Positions 59,905-60,232 of a stretch of DNA of 60,232 bases are shown here, piece by piece. Both the position numbers and the translations under genes were made by a program. The first letter of the stretch is position 1. Each line of letters opens with the position of its first letter. The notes beneath the pieces were generated by a model. It was not told the origin of the DNA, searched no databases, and saw nothing but the letters and a program-made list of their open reading frames with translations. Origin of the DNA: Bradyrhizobium sp. Gha (GTDB lineage: Bacteria; Pseudomonadota; Alphaproteobacteria; Rhizobiales; Xanthobacteraceae). The DNA is taken from the NCBI RefSeq assembly GCF_900113735.1, contig NZ_FOQM01000045.1, positions 1 to 60,232 of the forward strand, written 5' to 3'.

Positions 59905-60232
59905 GCGCGCAAGGCGTGATAGTCTCGTCTGCGTAGAGGCTCTGTGGCCTCGGCGAGCAGTGTGGCGAGATTGATCCTGCCGATTCCTGGCCAGGAGCGA
60001 AGGATCGTCACGTCACACTGCTCGAAGCTCTGCCCCGGCGGGTCTTCGTGCGCTTCGAGCTTGGCGCAGAGGTGGTCCAGACTCTGTTGCGCCTCCTTGA
60101 TCTGCTGATTGACCAGGTGCAGACGTGCCGCAAGGCTGCGGATATGCGCGCAAGCGGCCTCCGTCGTGCCGGTCGCCACGAACAGCGGTGCCTCGCGCAA
60201 GGTCTCGAGCACCGTCGCCGCATCGAGGCGGC
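59905..60232 (-). mobile_element. IS110 family transposase fragment
   Basis: The minus strand encodes a coiled region (NQQIKEAQQSLDHLCAKLEA) and the helix-hairpin-helix of the Transposase_20 domain (LRSWPGIGRINLATLLAEAT ... RRRDYHALRA). These are the C-terminal half of an IS110/IS116-type transposase. After ALRA the family would continue with a GVAPVTRRSG-type stretch, but here sequence changes to the hslO downstream region, so the gene is truncated. The upstream part lies beyond the window. It is probably inactive. Confidence 0.75.

Overview
The window is GC-rich alphaproteobacterial chromosome, most likely a Bradyrhizobium. The markers are a bjaR/bjaI-type quorum-sensing pair, a DbjA-type haloalkane dehalogenase, a CYP199A P450, the aerobic benzoyl-CoA (box) pathway, the cell-cycle regulator GcrA and many Bradyrhizobium-style palindromic intergenic repeats. 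No tRNA, rRNA, CRISPR array, nodulation or nif gene was seen. Partial insertion sequences lie at both edges: the start of an IS3 family element on the left and an IS110-type transposase fragment on the right.

Layout. (1) 0.6-11.2 kb: a peptide-type ABC transporter (binding protein, two permeases, fused double ATPase), then atzG-atzE-atzH, a GntR regulator and a convergent allophanate hydrolase (atzF). Both transcription units start with a near-perfect sigma-54 promoter, which suggests a nitrogen-controlled system for scavenging urea-like compounds; no ring-opening or biuret hydrolase is present. (2) 11.3-15.8 kb: a decaying ferulate module (truncated MarR gene, feruloyl-CoA synthase with a one-base frameshift), then an intact MarR/CYP199A pair. 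(3) 15.9-24.1 kb: type II NADH dehydrogenase, an orphan aromatic-type binding protein, and a quinate/shikimate unit (quiC1-like fusion, Gfo/Idh oxidoreductase, shikimate dehydrogenase, LysR). Inside this unit is a deletion scar that joins the start of a binding-protein gene to the end of a livF gene. (4) 24.3-26.4 kb: bjaR-bjaI with a lux-box palindrome and two small flanking genes.

(5) 26.5-34 kb: a livHMGF transporter without a binding protein, a glutamine-synthetase-like ligase, a Rieske oxygenase and an IclR regulator. (6) 34-41.8 kb: the box cluster (PRC-barrel protein, group II truncated haemoglobin, boxR, benzoate-CoA ligase, alpha/beta hydrolase, boxC, boxB); boxA is absent. TGCA-N6-TGCA motifs precede both boxC and the liv operon and may tie them together as one BoxR regulon. 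(7) 41.9-47.3 kb: SDR, polysaccharide deacetylase, OmpA-like protein, small membrane protein, and a TetR/haloalkane dehalogenase pair whose promoter is embedded in a perfect 22-bp palindrome and probably gives a leaderless message. (8) 47.8-55.7 kb: flippase-like protein, then phoR-pstSCAB-phoU-phoB closed by a bidirectional terminator. (9) 55.7-60.2 kb: gcrA, argD-argF, hslO and the IS110 fragment.

Functionally the window combines peripheral aromatic catabolism (4-methoxybenzoate, ferulate remnant, quinate/shikimate, benzoate), nitrogen and phosphate scavenging, quorum sensing and a few core genes. Small deletions, frameshifts and repeat insertions mark the catabolic islands but not the core genes.
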